Positions 1-9,130 of a stretch of 64,000 nucleotides of DNA are shown here, piece after piece; positions within the stretch are counted from its first letter, which is position 1, and every line of letters starts with the position of its first letter. Position numbers and translations under genes: made by a program. The notes under the pieces were generated by a model. The model was given only the letters and a program-made list of their open reading frames with translations. It did not search any database and was not told the origin of the DNA. Source of the stretch: Cellvibrionaceae bacterium (GTDB lineage Bacteria > Pseudomonadota > Gammaproteobacteria > Pseudomonadales > Cellvibrionaceae). The DNA is taken from contig JANPZW010000004.1 of assembly GCA_024707385.1 (NCBI GenBank), positions 1 through 64,000 of the forward strand. The letters run 5' to 3'.

Positions 1-1
1 T

Positions 2-958
2 GGGCGTGGACCCACTGGGCGGCGCCGGGGTGAATTACTGGCCGGCCATCGCCGAGCGCTACGGCCTCAATCTGCAGGTGCTGCACGCGGGCATCGACAA
101 GACCTTCTCCTTCATGACCGCCGACTGGGACGGCAAGATCCGCATGGATCCCTCCTCGTCCTACACCATGCAGTCCATGATCGGCCGCCGCCGCGACTAT
201 CAGGTCGCGTTCGCCTGTGATACCGACCACGACCGCCACGGCATTGTCGCCCCCAGCTGCGGCCTGCTGCCGCCAAACCACTATCTGGCGGTGATGGCGG
301 ATTACCTGTTCCAAAACCGTCCTCTCTGGAGCCCGGCCGCTGCCATCGGCAAAACCGTGGTGAGCAGTGCCATGATGGACAAGGTGGCCGAAAAACTCGG
401 CCGCCGCCTGCACGAAACCCCGTCGGATTCAAATGGTTTGCACCCGGGCTGTTCGAAGGAACTCTAGGCTTTGGCGGGAAGAAAGTGCCGGCGCGTCCTT
501 TCTGCGTATGGACGGCAGCGTCTGGTCCACCGATAAAGACGGCATCATCCCGTGCCTGCTCGCCGCCGAAATCACTGCACGCACAGGGCGCGACCCCGGC
601 GAGTGTTATCAACAGCTCGCCGGGGAGTTTTGAAGCATGCCGCGGAAGCGCGCGTGGAAGCACCCGCTAACAGTGCGCAGAAAAAAGCGCTGGCGAAATT
701 GTCCGCCCTGCAGATCAAGTCCACCTATCTCGGCGGAGACAAGATCAGCCGCAAATCCTCACCGAAGCACCGGGCAATCAGGCGGCGATTGGCGGTATCA
801 AAGTTGCTACTGACCTGGCTGGTTCGCCGCGCGCCCGTCGGGCACAAGGTGAGGATATCTATAAGATTTACGCGGAAAGTTTTAAGGGCCAAAGAACACT
901 TAAAACAATTGATCGGCGAAGCACAGGAAATTGTCGATCGCGCCATATTGCTTTCTTT
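2..958 (+). pseudogene. pgm fragment (left-arm copy, frameshifted)
   Basis: The mirror copy of the C-terminal 300 or so codons of the phosphoglucomutase at 9,131-10,771. It starts at the window edge inside the gene and keeps the magnesium-loop motif DTDHDRHG, but it loses frame near 421, 630 and 745, where bases are missing or added relative to the right arm. The final codons before the stop have also changed. It cannot encode a working enzyme. It is either decayed duplicated DNA or low-quality chimeric sequence. Confidence 0.85.
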
Positions 959-1517
959 CTTGCTGGCCTGCGTCTCGCAGGCCAACCCCCCCCCACTTTC
1001 ATCTGATCAAAGTCGCGAACCACAGATGTCGCAGGCAAATAAAAATCCCGCCGAAAAATACCTTCGCGAAAATCGCTTTCGATAAAGAACGCGAAAAAAT
1101 AATCTGATCGGCGTCAGTAAAATTGTGATTTCGGGAAATGAAAAAATTGGTCTAAAAAACACAATAATCCGGAATATAAACACAAAATTCGTTTTGCGCA
1201 GAAAAATAATGGGAAAAAGCCCGATTTTTTCACCATACTCCGTTATCCAAATACCACTGAAACGTTACTGAAGTATCAATAGCATCCCGATGACTAAGTT
1301 ATTTGCCGATTGGTCATCAGAGCGAATAAACAGTGCGCAATAAGTAATAAAGTTTGGGTGAAGTCACAAAAACTCGCAGCCGACATTCTTTTGAATTTGC
1401 ATTACGTGCGAATTTACTGCGGCGACGGAATCGCAGTGCGGAGATTTTCCTCCGAAGCAGTGAGCAGAAGAAATCGGACCGCATCTTTTTGTCCAATCAA
1501 CAATAACAACTTATGTG

Positions 1518-3176
1518 ATGCGTATGAAAAATAAATTTTTGGAAAAGCTTTTGCTGATTGGCGGATTCGCAGCGTTGCCGTTTTGCGCCAATGCGGCCCC
1601 CGATCCCAATTTCCACATTTTACCTGATGCTGGGGCAATCCAATATGGAGGGCGCGGCCCCCATTCAGTCACAGGACAATTCCTCTCACCCGCGGGTGCA
1701 GGTTCCTGCAGAGCCAAAGCTGTGGCGGCGGACTGAACTACGGCACCCGGCGCGCAGCGACGCCAACCTTGATCCGTTGCCCACGCACCGGCAATGGTCC
1801 CGGCCGTGACACCTTCGGCGACACTCTGGCGGAGAATCTGCCGGAAAACATCGTAACCGGCCTGGTCGGCGGCGCCTACGGCGGCGCCAAGATCGAATAC
1901 TTTATGAAGAACTGCGCGCGACTGCACGCCACCCCATGGCGGTATCAGCGGCGCACCTAACAACGGGACACGCGGCTATGACCGCGGCGTTGGACCTTGC
2001 CAAAAAAGCCCAGGAAGTCGGTGTGATCAAAGGCATCATTTTCCACCAGGGCGAGTAACTCAGGGCAGCAAGACTGGCCGCAAAAGGTAAATACCTTTAT
2101 TTCAGATTTGCATCGCGATCTCGGACTCAATGCGCAAGACGTGCCTTTTATCGCTGGTGAACTGCCGTACGGGCGGCTGCTGCCGCGGCCACAACACGCA
2201 GATCAGCCGACTGCCCAGTGTGGTTGCCAATGCTCACGTGGTATCCGCCGGCCCCGGAAAATGGCGCCGAACTAGGCTTGGTCGACCAATACCACTGGAA
2301 CTCGCCGCCGTGCGCGTCATGGGTAAACGCTATGCCCAGAAATGTTGCAAGTGGCGAAACTGGATCAACCCGCTGAACTGCGGCACCGTCGGCAGCGATC
2401 CTGTCTGCTGTAACATCAGCGCCGACCCCGATGGCGATGGCTGGGGCACACAAGAAGGCAAGCTCTGCAAAGTCACCCCGGACACCGTCGGCTATGTCCT
2501 GCCCAATCCGGCTGATGTAGTGGCCGCCATCAACGTAGGCGCTACCACCGGCGCGTCTTACAAAAATGTGTACTACGAAGCCGATAAATACTTCACCGGC
2601 GGCACACCCAACACCACCACGGACACCATCAGCGGCTCTGATAACAGCGCTCTGTTCAAGAGCGAACGCTATGGCGATGTAACCTAGGAGATTCCCGTGA
2701 CCAACGGCACCTACAGCGTTGAGCTGCATCTGGTCGAGCTGTTCCAGACTGCCGCCAATGCCCGCCGCTTCAGCATTGCTGTTGAAGGCACAACAGTCGT
2801 GAACAACATCGATCTGTTTGCCATGGTTGGGCACGATGTGGACTACAGCACCCCCAAAGCCACCACTAGCGTGAACGATCGCAGCCTGACCGTTACCGTA
2901 ACCAAGACGACTGATAACGGCACTTTGAGCGGCAACCTGGTACGGAGATTTCCTCGTCCAGCTCCAGCAGCTCTAGCTCGTCCAGCTCAAGCTCCAGTTC
3001 GTCATCCAGTTCGAGCTCTTCATCCAGCTCCAGCTCGTCTTCGAGCCCAGCAGCTCCTCAAGCTCGAGCTCGTCCGGCGACAGCAACAGTGGAGGCTATT
3101 CTGGCGGGCGGCAGTCTGGATTGGTTGTTTCGCCCTGCTCGGCTTGCCGCTGCTGGGTCGTCGGATCGGCATTTGA
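1518..3176 (+). pseudogene. SGNH/CE6-like esterase, broken left-arm copy
   Basis: Mirror copy of the esterase at 6,905-8,572. The signal peptide region is kept, but frame is lost at about 1,620, where the GQSNMEG block passes into another frame, and again at several later points. There is an in-frame stop in place of tyrosine in the malectin-like module near 2,685, and the poly-serine tract is read out of frame as Ala/Pro/Arg-rich sequence. The last codons and the downstream terminator-like GC-rich hairpin (about 3,200-3,232) are retained. Confidence 0.85.
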
Positions 3177-3371
3177 TGTAATCGCCTAAGTCACACCTTG
3201 TCAGCCCGCCCGGCTCGCCTGGCGGGCTTTTTTATAACCGAATCGGCAAACAACACGGCGCCTGCATTGCCACCGAACCTTAAAAATCATCTGTTCTTCA
3301 GAAATCAGTCCTCCTCAACGCTGCCCCTCTGGCAATATCTCCTCGTCAATAACCATAAGAGATCTTTTGCC

Positions 3372-4486
3372 GTGACCTACTCAAGACGACATTTCCTGCT
3401 TCACTCCTCTCTTGGGCTCGCCATGCTGAGCTCCATCAAATGAACGCCATGGCCAAGGCCATGGGGGAAGTCGGACTGAAGGATTATTTCCGCGATGATT
3501 TCAAAATCGGCACCGCCATCGGCGGCAAATTGATGCAGGAGCTGCCCGCAGATTACGAACAGCTGATCACGCGCGAATTCAATGCCATCACCATGGAAAA
3601 CGATATGAGATGGGAGCGGGGCCACCCGCGCCCCGGCGTTCGGGATTGGGCGCTGGCCGACAAGTTTGTGGACTTTGGGGTGCGCAAGGACATGTATATT
3701 GTCGGTCATGTGCTGGTGTGGCACTCCCAAACGCCCAAATGGGTATTTGAAGACACTGCCGGCAAGCCCGTCTCCCGAGAGGCGCTGTTGAAGAGCATGC
3801 AGCAGCACACCGCCACCGTCGTCGGCCGCCATAAAGATCGCATCGCCGCCTGGGATGTGGTGAACGAATCGGTGGATGAGGGCAACGGCTGGCGCAAGAG
3901 TCCGTGGCTCAACATCATTGGGGAAGAGCTTGCGGAAAAAGCCTTCCTTCTTCACCAACGATCGACCCCAAAGCCCACCTGCTCTACAACGACTACAACG
4001 AACACAAATCCCGATAAACGTGCCTTCATCGTGGATTTCGTCAACAAATTCAAAAAACGGGGCATACCTATTCACGGCATAGGTATGCAAGGACATGTGG
4101 GATTGAATTACCCGGACATCAAGGAATACGAAAAAAGCATCGAGGCCTATGGGGCCGCTGGAATGCGCGTGCACATCACCGAGCTAGCAGCGTGGGATCA
4201 CATAGGTGCGGAGATTTCCACCAACTTCGCCTACTCGAAAAAACTAGATCCTTACACCAAAGGTCTGCCGCACAGAGGATCAGTTGACGCGCCGCTACGA
4301 AGAGCTTTTCAAACTGTTCCGGCATCGCGACAAAATCGAGCCATTACTTTTTGGGGAACCGGAGACGCGGAATCCTGAAAATGAGCCCTGCAAAAGGCCG
4401 CACCAACTACCCGTTATTGTTTGATCGTCAGTACAACAAAAAAGCCGGCCTATGATGCGATAGTGAAGCTGAAAAAATTAACCTGA
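3372..4486 (+). pseudogene. GH10 xylanase, broken left-arm copy
   Basis: Mirror copy of the GH10 gene at 5,565-6,711. An A is missing near 3,438 just after the Tat signal, which creates a stop. A shift near 3,945, a roughly 20-base deletion that removes the nucleophile segment near 4,186 (the HITELEVD motif becomes HITELAA) and a damaged 3' end near 4,375 follow. With the nucleophile region gone it could not be active. The differences from the right arm look like random errors, not third-position drift. Confidence 0.85.
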
Positions 4487-4507
4487 AAAATTTGGTTTGA
4501 AAAATAA

Positions 4508-4530
4508 GAAAGCCACCGCAGTGGCTTTTC
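4508..4530. terminator. Left-arm copy of bidirectional terminator
   Basis: Mirror copy of the hairpin at 5,519-5,552. The stem is GAAAGCCAC/GTGGCTTTT and the loop differs from the right-arm loop. Confidence 0.5.
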
Positions 4531-4560
4531 TCCGTGCTTTTCCCGCTCGTAGCTTCTGGC

Positions 4561-4900
4561 TTATTCGCCCAAGCCCAGCCATTTGCCATCTTTGTCCTTA
4601 CCGCATTTCCGCCCAATCCTCATTTCTTTTTGTGGCATCTCATGGATTCGTAACGTTTGTATTCTGCGTCTGGAAAGAGCTTTCAATTGCTCGTCTTTCG
4701 GATCGCGCAAATCGCCGAGTTGATCTTTGGCGGCATTCGATTTTTTCCGCCTGATCGTGATAAGCGCTTCATCACATCTTCACCTGATCAGCTTTGTTCA
4801 CCTTTCAGATTGAGGGATTTAATCATGTCTTTATCATGATCATGTGCATAGGCCCCAAACGGAGCAGACGCGGCCAAAAAAAAGTTGCCAACAACAAAGC
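4561..4900 (-). pseudogene. Spy-like gene, truncated and frameshifted left-arm copy
   Basis: Reverse-strand mirror copy of the small periplasmic gene at 5,124-5,483. It begins only at the fifth codon, because the inverted repeat ends there, so it has no start codon and no ribosome binding site of its own. Several one-base indels break the helical region. Its stop and the terminator that follows (about 4,508-4,530) are recognisable. Confidence 0.8.
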
Positions 4901-5123
4901 GGGGCGCGAAGGGTTTGTAAAGAACTGTAGGTGAACAAAACTTTGCGCTTTGTAGTTTTTTGCTTGGTTTGGTAAACCGGGGAAAGCGCGTGGAGGTGAG
5001 CAGATGCTTCGTTGCGCGCGCATCTCCAGTAGAACGGGGAATTTCGAATTGGGCATCGAAATTGCTGAAGCGCATGTGCTTGGATTTATCCAACATTAAT
5101 AATGCAGATTTCAGGAGATCATT
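4901..5123. other. Spacer of the inverted repeat and leader of the Spy-like gene
   Basis: Unique DNA between the two arms. It contains no convincing coding region; its role is probably the promoter and leader of the gene at 5,124. An AGGAGATC ribosome binding site lies seven bases before that ATG. Confidence 0.5.
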
Positions 5124-5483
5124 ATGAAAACTAAAGCTTTGTTGTTGGCAACTTTTTTGGCCGCGTCTGCTCCGTTTGGGGCCTATGCACATGATCATGA
5201 TAAAGACATGATTAAATCCCTCAATCTGAAAGGTGACAAAGCTGATCAGGTAGAAGATGTGATGAAGCGCTATCACGATCAGGCGGAAAAAATCAAAGAT
5301 ACCGCCAAAGATCAACTCGGCGATTTGCGCGATCAGAAAGACGAGCAATTGAAAGCTCTTCTTTCAGACGCAGAATACAAACGTTACGAATCCATGAAGG
5401 ATGCCAAAAAAGAAATGAAAGAGGATTGGGCGGAAAAATGCGGTAAGGACAAAGATGGCAAATGGCTGGGCTTGGGCGAATAA
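5124..5483 (+). CDS. Small periplasmic Spy/CpxP-like helical protein
   Basis: A 119-residue protein with a Sec signal peptide (residues 1 to about 22, cleaved after AYA) and then a His/Asp-rich start (HDHDKD). The rest is a highly charged, amphipathic helical region rich in Lys, Asp and Glu with a heptad-like pattern, ending in a KDKDGKW tail. The size and the leucine-rich helical repeats with KALLSDAEYKRYESMK recall the LTxxQ/Spy-CpxP family of periplasmic chaperones and metal-responsive proteins, but the exact LTxxQ signature is not seen, so this is an analogy. The start has a good AGGAG site. The gene converges on the GH10 xylanase and shares its terminator. Function unknown; an envelope-stress role is a guess. 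Confidence 0.6.
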   Translation: MKTKALLLATFLAASAPFGAYAHDHDKDMIKSLNLKGDKADQVEDVMKRYHDQAEKIKDTAKDQLGDLRDQKDEQLKALLSDAEYKRYESMKDAKKEMKEDWAEKCGKDKDGKWLGLGE

Positions 5484-5518
5484 GCCAGAAGCTACGAGCG
5501 GGAAAAGCACGGAAAAAA

Positions 5519-5552
5519 GAAAGCCACCTTGCGGTGGCTTTCTTATTTTTTC
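5519..5552. terminator. Bidirectional terminator between Spy-like gene and GH10
   Basis: A perfect ten-base stem GAAAGCCACC/GGTGGCTTTC with loop TTGC is followed by TTATTTTTT on the plus strand and preceded by an A-run that serves the minus strand. It lies between two converging genes. Confidence 0.85.
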
Positions 5553-5564
5553 AAACCAAATTTT

Positions 5565-6711
5565 TCAGGTTAATTTTTTCAGCTTCACTATCGCATCATA
5601 GGCCGGCTTTTTGTTGTACTGACGATCAAACAATAACGGGTAGTTGGTGCGGCCTTTTACCGGGAAGCCATTTTTTCCAGGATTCCGCGTCTCCGGTTCC
5701 CCAAAAAGTAATGCGCTCGATTTTGTCGCGATGCTTAAGGAACAGTTTGAAAAACTCTTCGTAGCGGCGCGTCAACTGATCCTCAATTTTTTGCGGCAGA
5801 CCTTTGGTGTAAGGATCTAGTTTTTTCGAGTAGGCGAAGTTGGTGGAAATCTCCGCGCCTATGTGATCCCACGCTTCCGGCAGCACATCCACTTCCAGCT
5901 CGGTGATGTGCACGCGCATTCCGGCGGCGGCATAGGCCTCGATGCTTTTTTCGTATTCCTTGATGTCCGGGTAATTCAATCCCACATGTCCTTGCATACC
6001 TATGCCGTGAATAGGTATGCCCCGTTTTTTGAATTTGTTGACGAAATCCACGATGAAGGCACGTTTATCGGGATTGTGTTCGTTGTAGTCGTTGTAGAGC
6101 AGGTGGGCTTTGGGGTCGATCTCGTTGGTGAAGAGAAAGGCTTTTTCCATAAGCTCTTCCCCAATGATGTTGAGCCACGGACTCTTGCGCCAGCCGTTGC
6201 CCTCATCCACCGATTCGTTCACCACATCCCAGGCGGCGATGCGATCTTTATAGCGGCCGACGACGGTGGCGATGTGCTGCTGCATGCTCTTCAACAGCGC
6301 CTCTCGGGAGACGGGCTTGCCGGCAGTGTCTTCAAATACCCATTTGGGCGTTTGGGAGTGCCACACCAGCACATGACCGACAATATACATGTCCTTGCGC
6401 ACCCCAAAGTCCACAAACTTGTCGGCCAGCGCCCAATCCCAGACGCCGGGGCGCGGGTGTACCCGCTCCCATTTCATATCGTTTTCCATGGTGATGGCAT
6501 TGAATTCGCGCGTGATCAGCTGTTCGTAATCTGCGGGCAGCTCCTGCATCAATTTGCCGCCGATGGCGGTGCCGATTTTGAAATCATCGCGGAAATAATC
6601 CTTCAGTCCGACTTCCCCCATGGCCTTGGCCATGGCGTTCATTTTGATGGAGCTCAGCATGGCGAGCCCAAGAGAGGAGTGAAGCAGGAAATGTCGTCTT
6701 GAGTAGGTCAC
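5565..6711 (-). CDS. GH10 endo-beta-1,4-xylanase, Tat-type signal
   Basis: Glycoside hydrolase family 10, cutting the xylan backbone with retention of configuration. The protein starts at a GTG with a twin-arginine signal (SRRHFLL), followed by a (beta/alpha)8 catalytic domain. The acid/base is Glu166 in WDVVNES and the nucleophile Glu271 in VHITELE; the substrate-binding TMENDMKWE and WHSQTPKW motifs are also present. An extra A in a six-A run (plus-strand T at 5,671-5,676) causes an early stop at 5,626. Removing it restores the normal ending with a PLLFD and KPAYDAI motif, giving about 381 residues. The protein has no poly-serine linker, unlike the second GH10 at 36,700. It sits downstream of the esterase on the same strand, suggesting joint xylan deacetylation and cleavage. 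Confidence 0.88.
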
Positions 6712-6846
6712 GGCAAAAGATCTCTTATGGTTATTGACGAGGAGATATTGCCAGAGGGCAGCGTTGAGGAGGACTGATTTCTGAAGAGTGAATGATTTTT
6801 AAGGTTCGGTGGCAATGCAGGCGCCGTGGTGTTGCCGATTCGGTTA

Positions 6847-6878
6847 TAAAAAAGCCCGCCAGGCGAACCGGGCGGGCT
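6847..6878 (-). terminator. Terminator of the SGNH esterase gene
   Basis: On the minus strand, an AGCCCGCC/GGCGGGCT stem is followed by six T residues, shortly after the stop at 6,905. It separates the esterase from the GH10 gene about 190 bases further on. Confidence 0.8.
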
Positions 6879-6904
6879 GACAAGGTGTGACTTAGGCGAT
6901 TACA

Positions 6905-8572
6905 TCAAATGCGGATCCGACGACCCAGCAGCGGCAAGCCGAGCAGGGCGAGGAACAACCAATCGAGACTGCCGCCGCCAGAATTGCCTCCACTGTTGCT
7001 GTCGCCGGACGAGCTCGAGCTTGAGGAGCTGCTGGAGCTCGAAGACGAGCTGGAGCTGGATGAAGAGCTCGAACTGGATGACGAACTGGAGCTTGAGCTG
7101 GACGAGCTAGAGCTGCTGGAGCTGGACGAGGAAATCTCCCGTACCAGGATGCCGCTCAAAGTGCCGTTATCAGTCGTCTTGGTTACGGTAACGGTCAGGC
7201 TGCGATCGTTCACGCTAGTGGTGGCTTTGGGGGTGGTGTAGGCCACATCGTGCCCAACCATGGCAAACAGATCGATGTTGTTCACGACTGTTGTGCCTTC
7301 AACAGCAATGCTGAAGCGGCGGGCATTGGCGGCAGTCTGGAACAGCTCGACCAGATGCAGCTCAACGCTGTAGGTGCCGTTGGTCACGGGAATCTCATAG
7401 GTTACATCGCCATAGCGTTCGCTCTTGAACAGAGCGCTGTTATCAGAGCCGCTGATGGTGTCCGTGGTGGTGTTGGGTGTGCCGCCGGTGAAGTATTTAT
7501 CGGCTTCGTAGTACACATTTTTGTAAGACGCGCCGGTGGTAGCGCCTACGTTGATGGCGGCCACTACATCAGCCGGATTGGGCGGGACATAGCCGACGGT
7601 GTCCGGGGTGACTTTGCAGAGCTTGCCTTCTTGTGTGCCCCAGCCATCGCCATCGGGGTCGGCGCTGATGTTACAGCAGACAGGATCGCTGCCGACGGTG
7701 CCGCAGTTCAGCGGGGTTGGATCCAGTTTCGCCACTTGCAACATTTTCTGGGCATAGCGTTTACCCATGACGCGCACGGCGGCGGAGTTCCAGTGGTATT
7801 GGTCGACCAAGCCTAGTTCGGCGCCATTTTCGGGGCCGGCGGATACCACGTGAGCATTGGCAACCACACTGGGCAGTCGGCTGATCTGCGTGTTGTGGCC
7901 GCGGCAGCAGCCGCCGTACGGCAGTTCACCAGCGATAAAAGGCACGTCTTGCGCATTGAGTCCGAGATCGCGATGCAAATCTGAAATAAAGGTATTTACC
8001 TTTTGCGGCCAGTCTTGCTGCCCTGAGTTACTTTCGCCCTGGTGGAAAATGATGCCTTTGATCACACCGACTTCCTGGGCTTTTTTGGCAAGGTCCAACA
8101 CCCAGTCATAGCCGCGTGTCCCGTTGTTGGGTGCGCCGCTGATACCGCCATAGGGTGGCGTGCAGTCGCTGCCGCAGTTCTTCATAAAGTATTCGATCTT
8201 GGCGCCGCCGTAGGCGCCGCCGACCAGGCCGATTTTGATGTTTTCCGGCAGATTCTCCGCCAGAGTGTCGCCGAAGGTGTCACCCGGGCCGAGACCATTG
8301 CCGGTGCGTGGGCAACGGATCAAGGTTGGCGTCGCTGCGCGCCAGGTGCCGTAGTTCAGTCCGCCGCCACAGCTTTGGCTCTGCAGAACCTGCACCCGCG
8401 GGTGAGAGGAATTGTCCTGTGACTGAATGGGGGCCGCGCCCTCCATATTGGATTGCCCCAGCATCAGGTAAATGTGGAAATTGGGATCGGGGGCCGCATT
8501 GGCGCAGAACGGCAGCGCTGCGAATCCGCCAATCAGCAAAAGCTTTTTCAAAAATTTATTTTTCATACGCAT
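6905..8572 (-). CDS. SGNH carbohydrate esterase (CE6-like) with CBM57/malectin module, poly-Ser and GlyGly-CTERM anchor
   Basis: A modular surface esterase of about 555 residues. After a Sec signal comes an SGNH-hydrolase domain with the nucleophile serine in LGQSNMEG (block I, near residue 41), HQGESN (block III-like) and DQYHWN (Asp-x-x-His block V), as in CE6 acetylxylan esterases and sialate O-acetylesterases. A DPDGDGWG calcium-loop-like segment with paired cysteines follows, then a malectin-type module (CBM57; NVGATTG... YYEADKYFTGG... SERYGD). A serine run of more than 40 residues and a GlyGly-CTERM tail (GGGS, hydrophobic helix, GRR) complete it. The tail predicts processing by a rhombosortase and surface anchoring. 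Likely role: removal of acetyl groups from xylan. GTG at 8,575 and ATG at 8,566 are alternative starts; no clear Shine-Dalgarno site is seen. Confidence 0.85.
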   Translation of the reverse strand: MRMKNKFLKKLLLIGGFAALPFCANAAPDPNFHIYLMLGQSNMEGAAPIQSQDNSSHPRVQVLQSQSCGGGLNYGTWRAATPTLIRCPRTGNGLGPGDTFGDTLAENLPENIKIGLVGGAYGGAKIEYFMKNCGSDCTPPYGGISGAPNNGTRGYDWVLDLAKKAQEVGVIKGIIFHQGESNSGQQDWPQKVNTFISDLHRDLGLNAQDVPFIAGELPYGGCCRGHNTQISRLPSVVANAHVVSAGPENGAELGLVDQYHWNSAAVRVMGKRYAQKMLQVAKLDPTPLNCGTVGSDPVCCNISADPDGDGWGTQEGKLCKVTPDTVGYVPPNPADVVAAINVGATTGASYKNVYYEADKYFTGGTPNTTTDTISGSDNSALFKSERYGDVTYEIPVTNGTYSVELHLVELFQTAANARRFSIAVEGTTVVNNIDLFAMVGHDVAYTTPKATTSVNDRSLTVTVTKTTDNGTLSGILVREISSSSSSSSSSSSSSSSSSSSSSSSSSSSSSSSSSSSSSSSSSGDSNSGGNSGGGSLDWLFLALLGLPLLGRRIRI

Positions 8573-8958
8573 CACATAAGTTGTTATTGTTGATTGGACA
8601 AAAAGATGCGGTCCGATTTCTTCTGCTCACTGCTTCGGAGGAAAATCTCCGCTGCGATTCCGTCGCCGCAGTAAATTCGCACGTAATGCAAATTCAAAGA
8701 ATGTCGGCTGCGAGTTTTTGTGGCTTCACCCGAGCTTTATTACTTATTGCGCACTGTTTATTCGCTCTGATGACCAATCGGCAAAATAGCACAGTCATCG
8801 GGATGCTATTGATACTTCAGTAACGTTTCAGTGGTATTTGGATAACGGAGTATGGTGAAAAAATCGGGCTTTTTTCACATTATTTTTCTGCGCAAAACGA
8901 ATTTGGTGTTTTGTGCGGATTATTGAATTTTTGAGACCGATTTTTTCATTTCCCGAAA

Positions 8959-8972
8959 TCACAATTTTGTGA
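8959..8972. promoter_or_regulatory. Operator-like inverted repeat TCACAA-TT-TTGTGA
   Basis: A six-base inverted repeat with a two-base centre lies about 390 bases upstream of the esterase start. It resembles the half-sites of CRP/FNR or LacI-type regulators, but the spacing does not match the CRP consensus. The left arm shows the motif degraded. Regulatory function is inferred from symmetry only. Confidence 0.3.
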
Positions 8973-9096
8973 CGCCGATCAGATTATTTTTGCGTTCTTT
9001 ATCGAAAGCGATTTTCGCGAAGGTATTTTTCGGCGGGATTTTATTTGCCTGCGACATCTGTGGTTCGCGACTTTGATCAGATGAAAGTGGGGGAGG

Positions 9097-9121
9097 GTTG
9101 GCCTGCGAGACGCAGGCCAAC
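9097..9121 (-). terminator. Hairpin downstream of pgm
   Basis: The perfect stem GTTGGCCTGCG/CGCAGGCCAAC with a three-base loop starts about ten bases after the pgm stop. It lacks a clear T-tract, so it may be a weak terminator or an RNA-stabilising hairpin. Confidence 0.55.
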
Positions 9122-9130
9122 AAGGAAGAA

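Larger units (their letters stand above)
1..4900. repeat. Left arm of giant inverted repeat (degraded mirror copy)
   Basis: Base 1 pairs with base 10,077 and base 4,900 pairs with base 5,136, so this arm is the reverse complement of 5,136-10,077 over its whole length. It carries the same gene order in mirror image: pgm 3' part, SGNH esterase, GH10 xylanase, Spy-like gene. The copy differs by many one-base indels, scattered substitutions and a roughly 20-base deletion in the xylanase near 4,186, and every reading frame in it is broken. A spacer of about 235 bases (4,901-5,135) separates the arms. A genuine recent inverted duplication is possible, but a fold-back chimera at a contig end fits better. 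Confidence 0.9.
8573..9130. other. AT-rich intergenic region upstream of the SGNH esterase
   Basis: About 560 bases without a credible gene. The region is distinctly AT-rich compared with its flanks and contains the promoter of the esterase (transcribed leftwards), an operator-like palindrome at 8,959-8,972 and a hairpin after pgm at 9,097-9,121. Confidence 0.6.

Noticed and set aside
1..4900. A second functional xylan gene cluster
   Set aside because: Every gene is frameshifted and the DNA is a mirror image of the right arm, ending inside genes at both edges.
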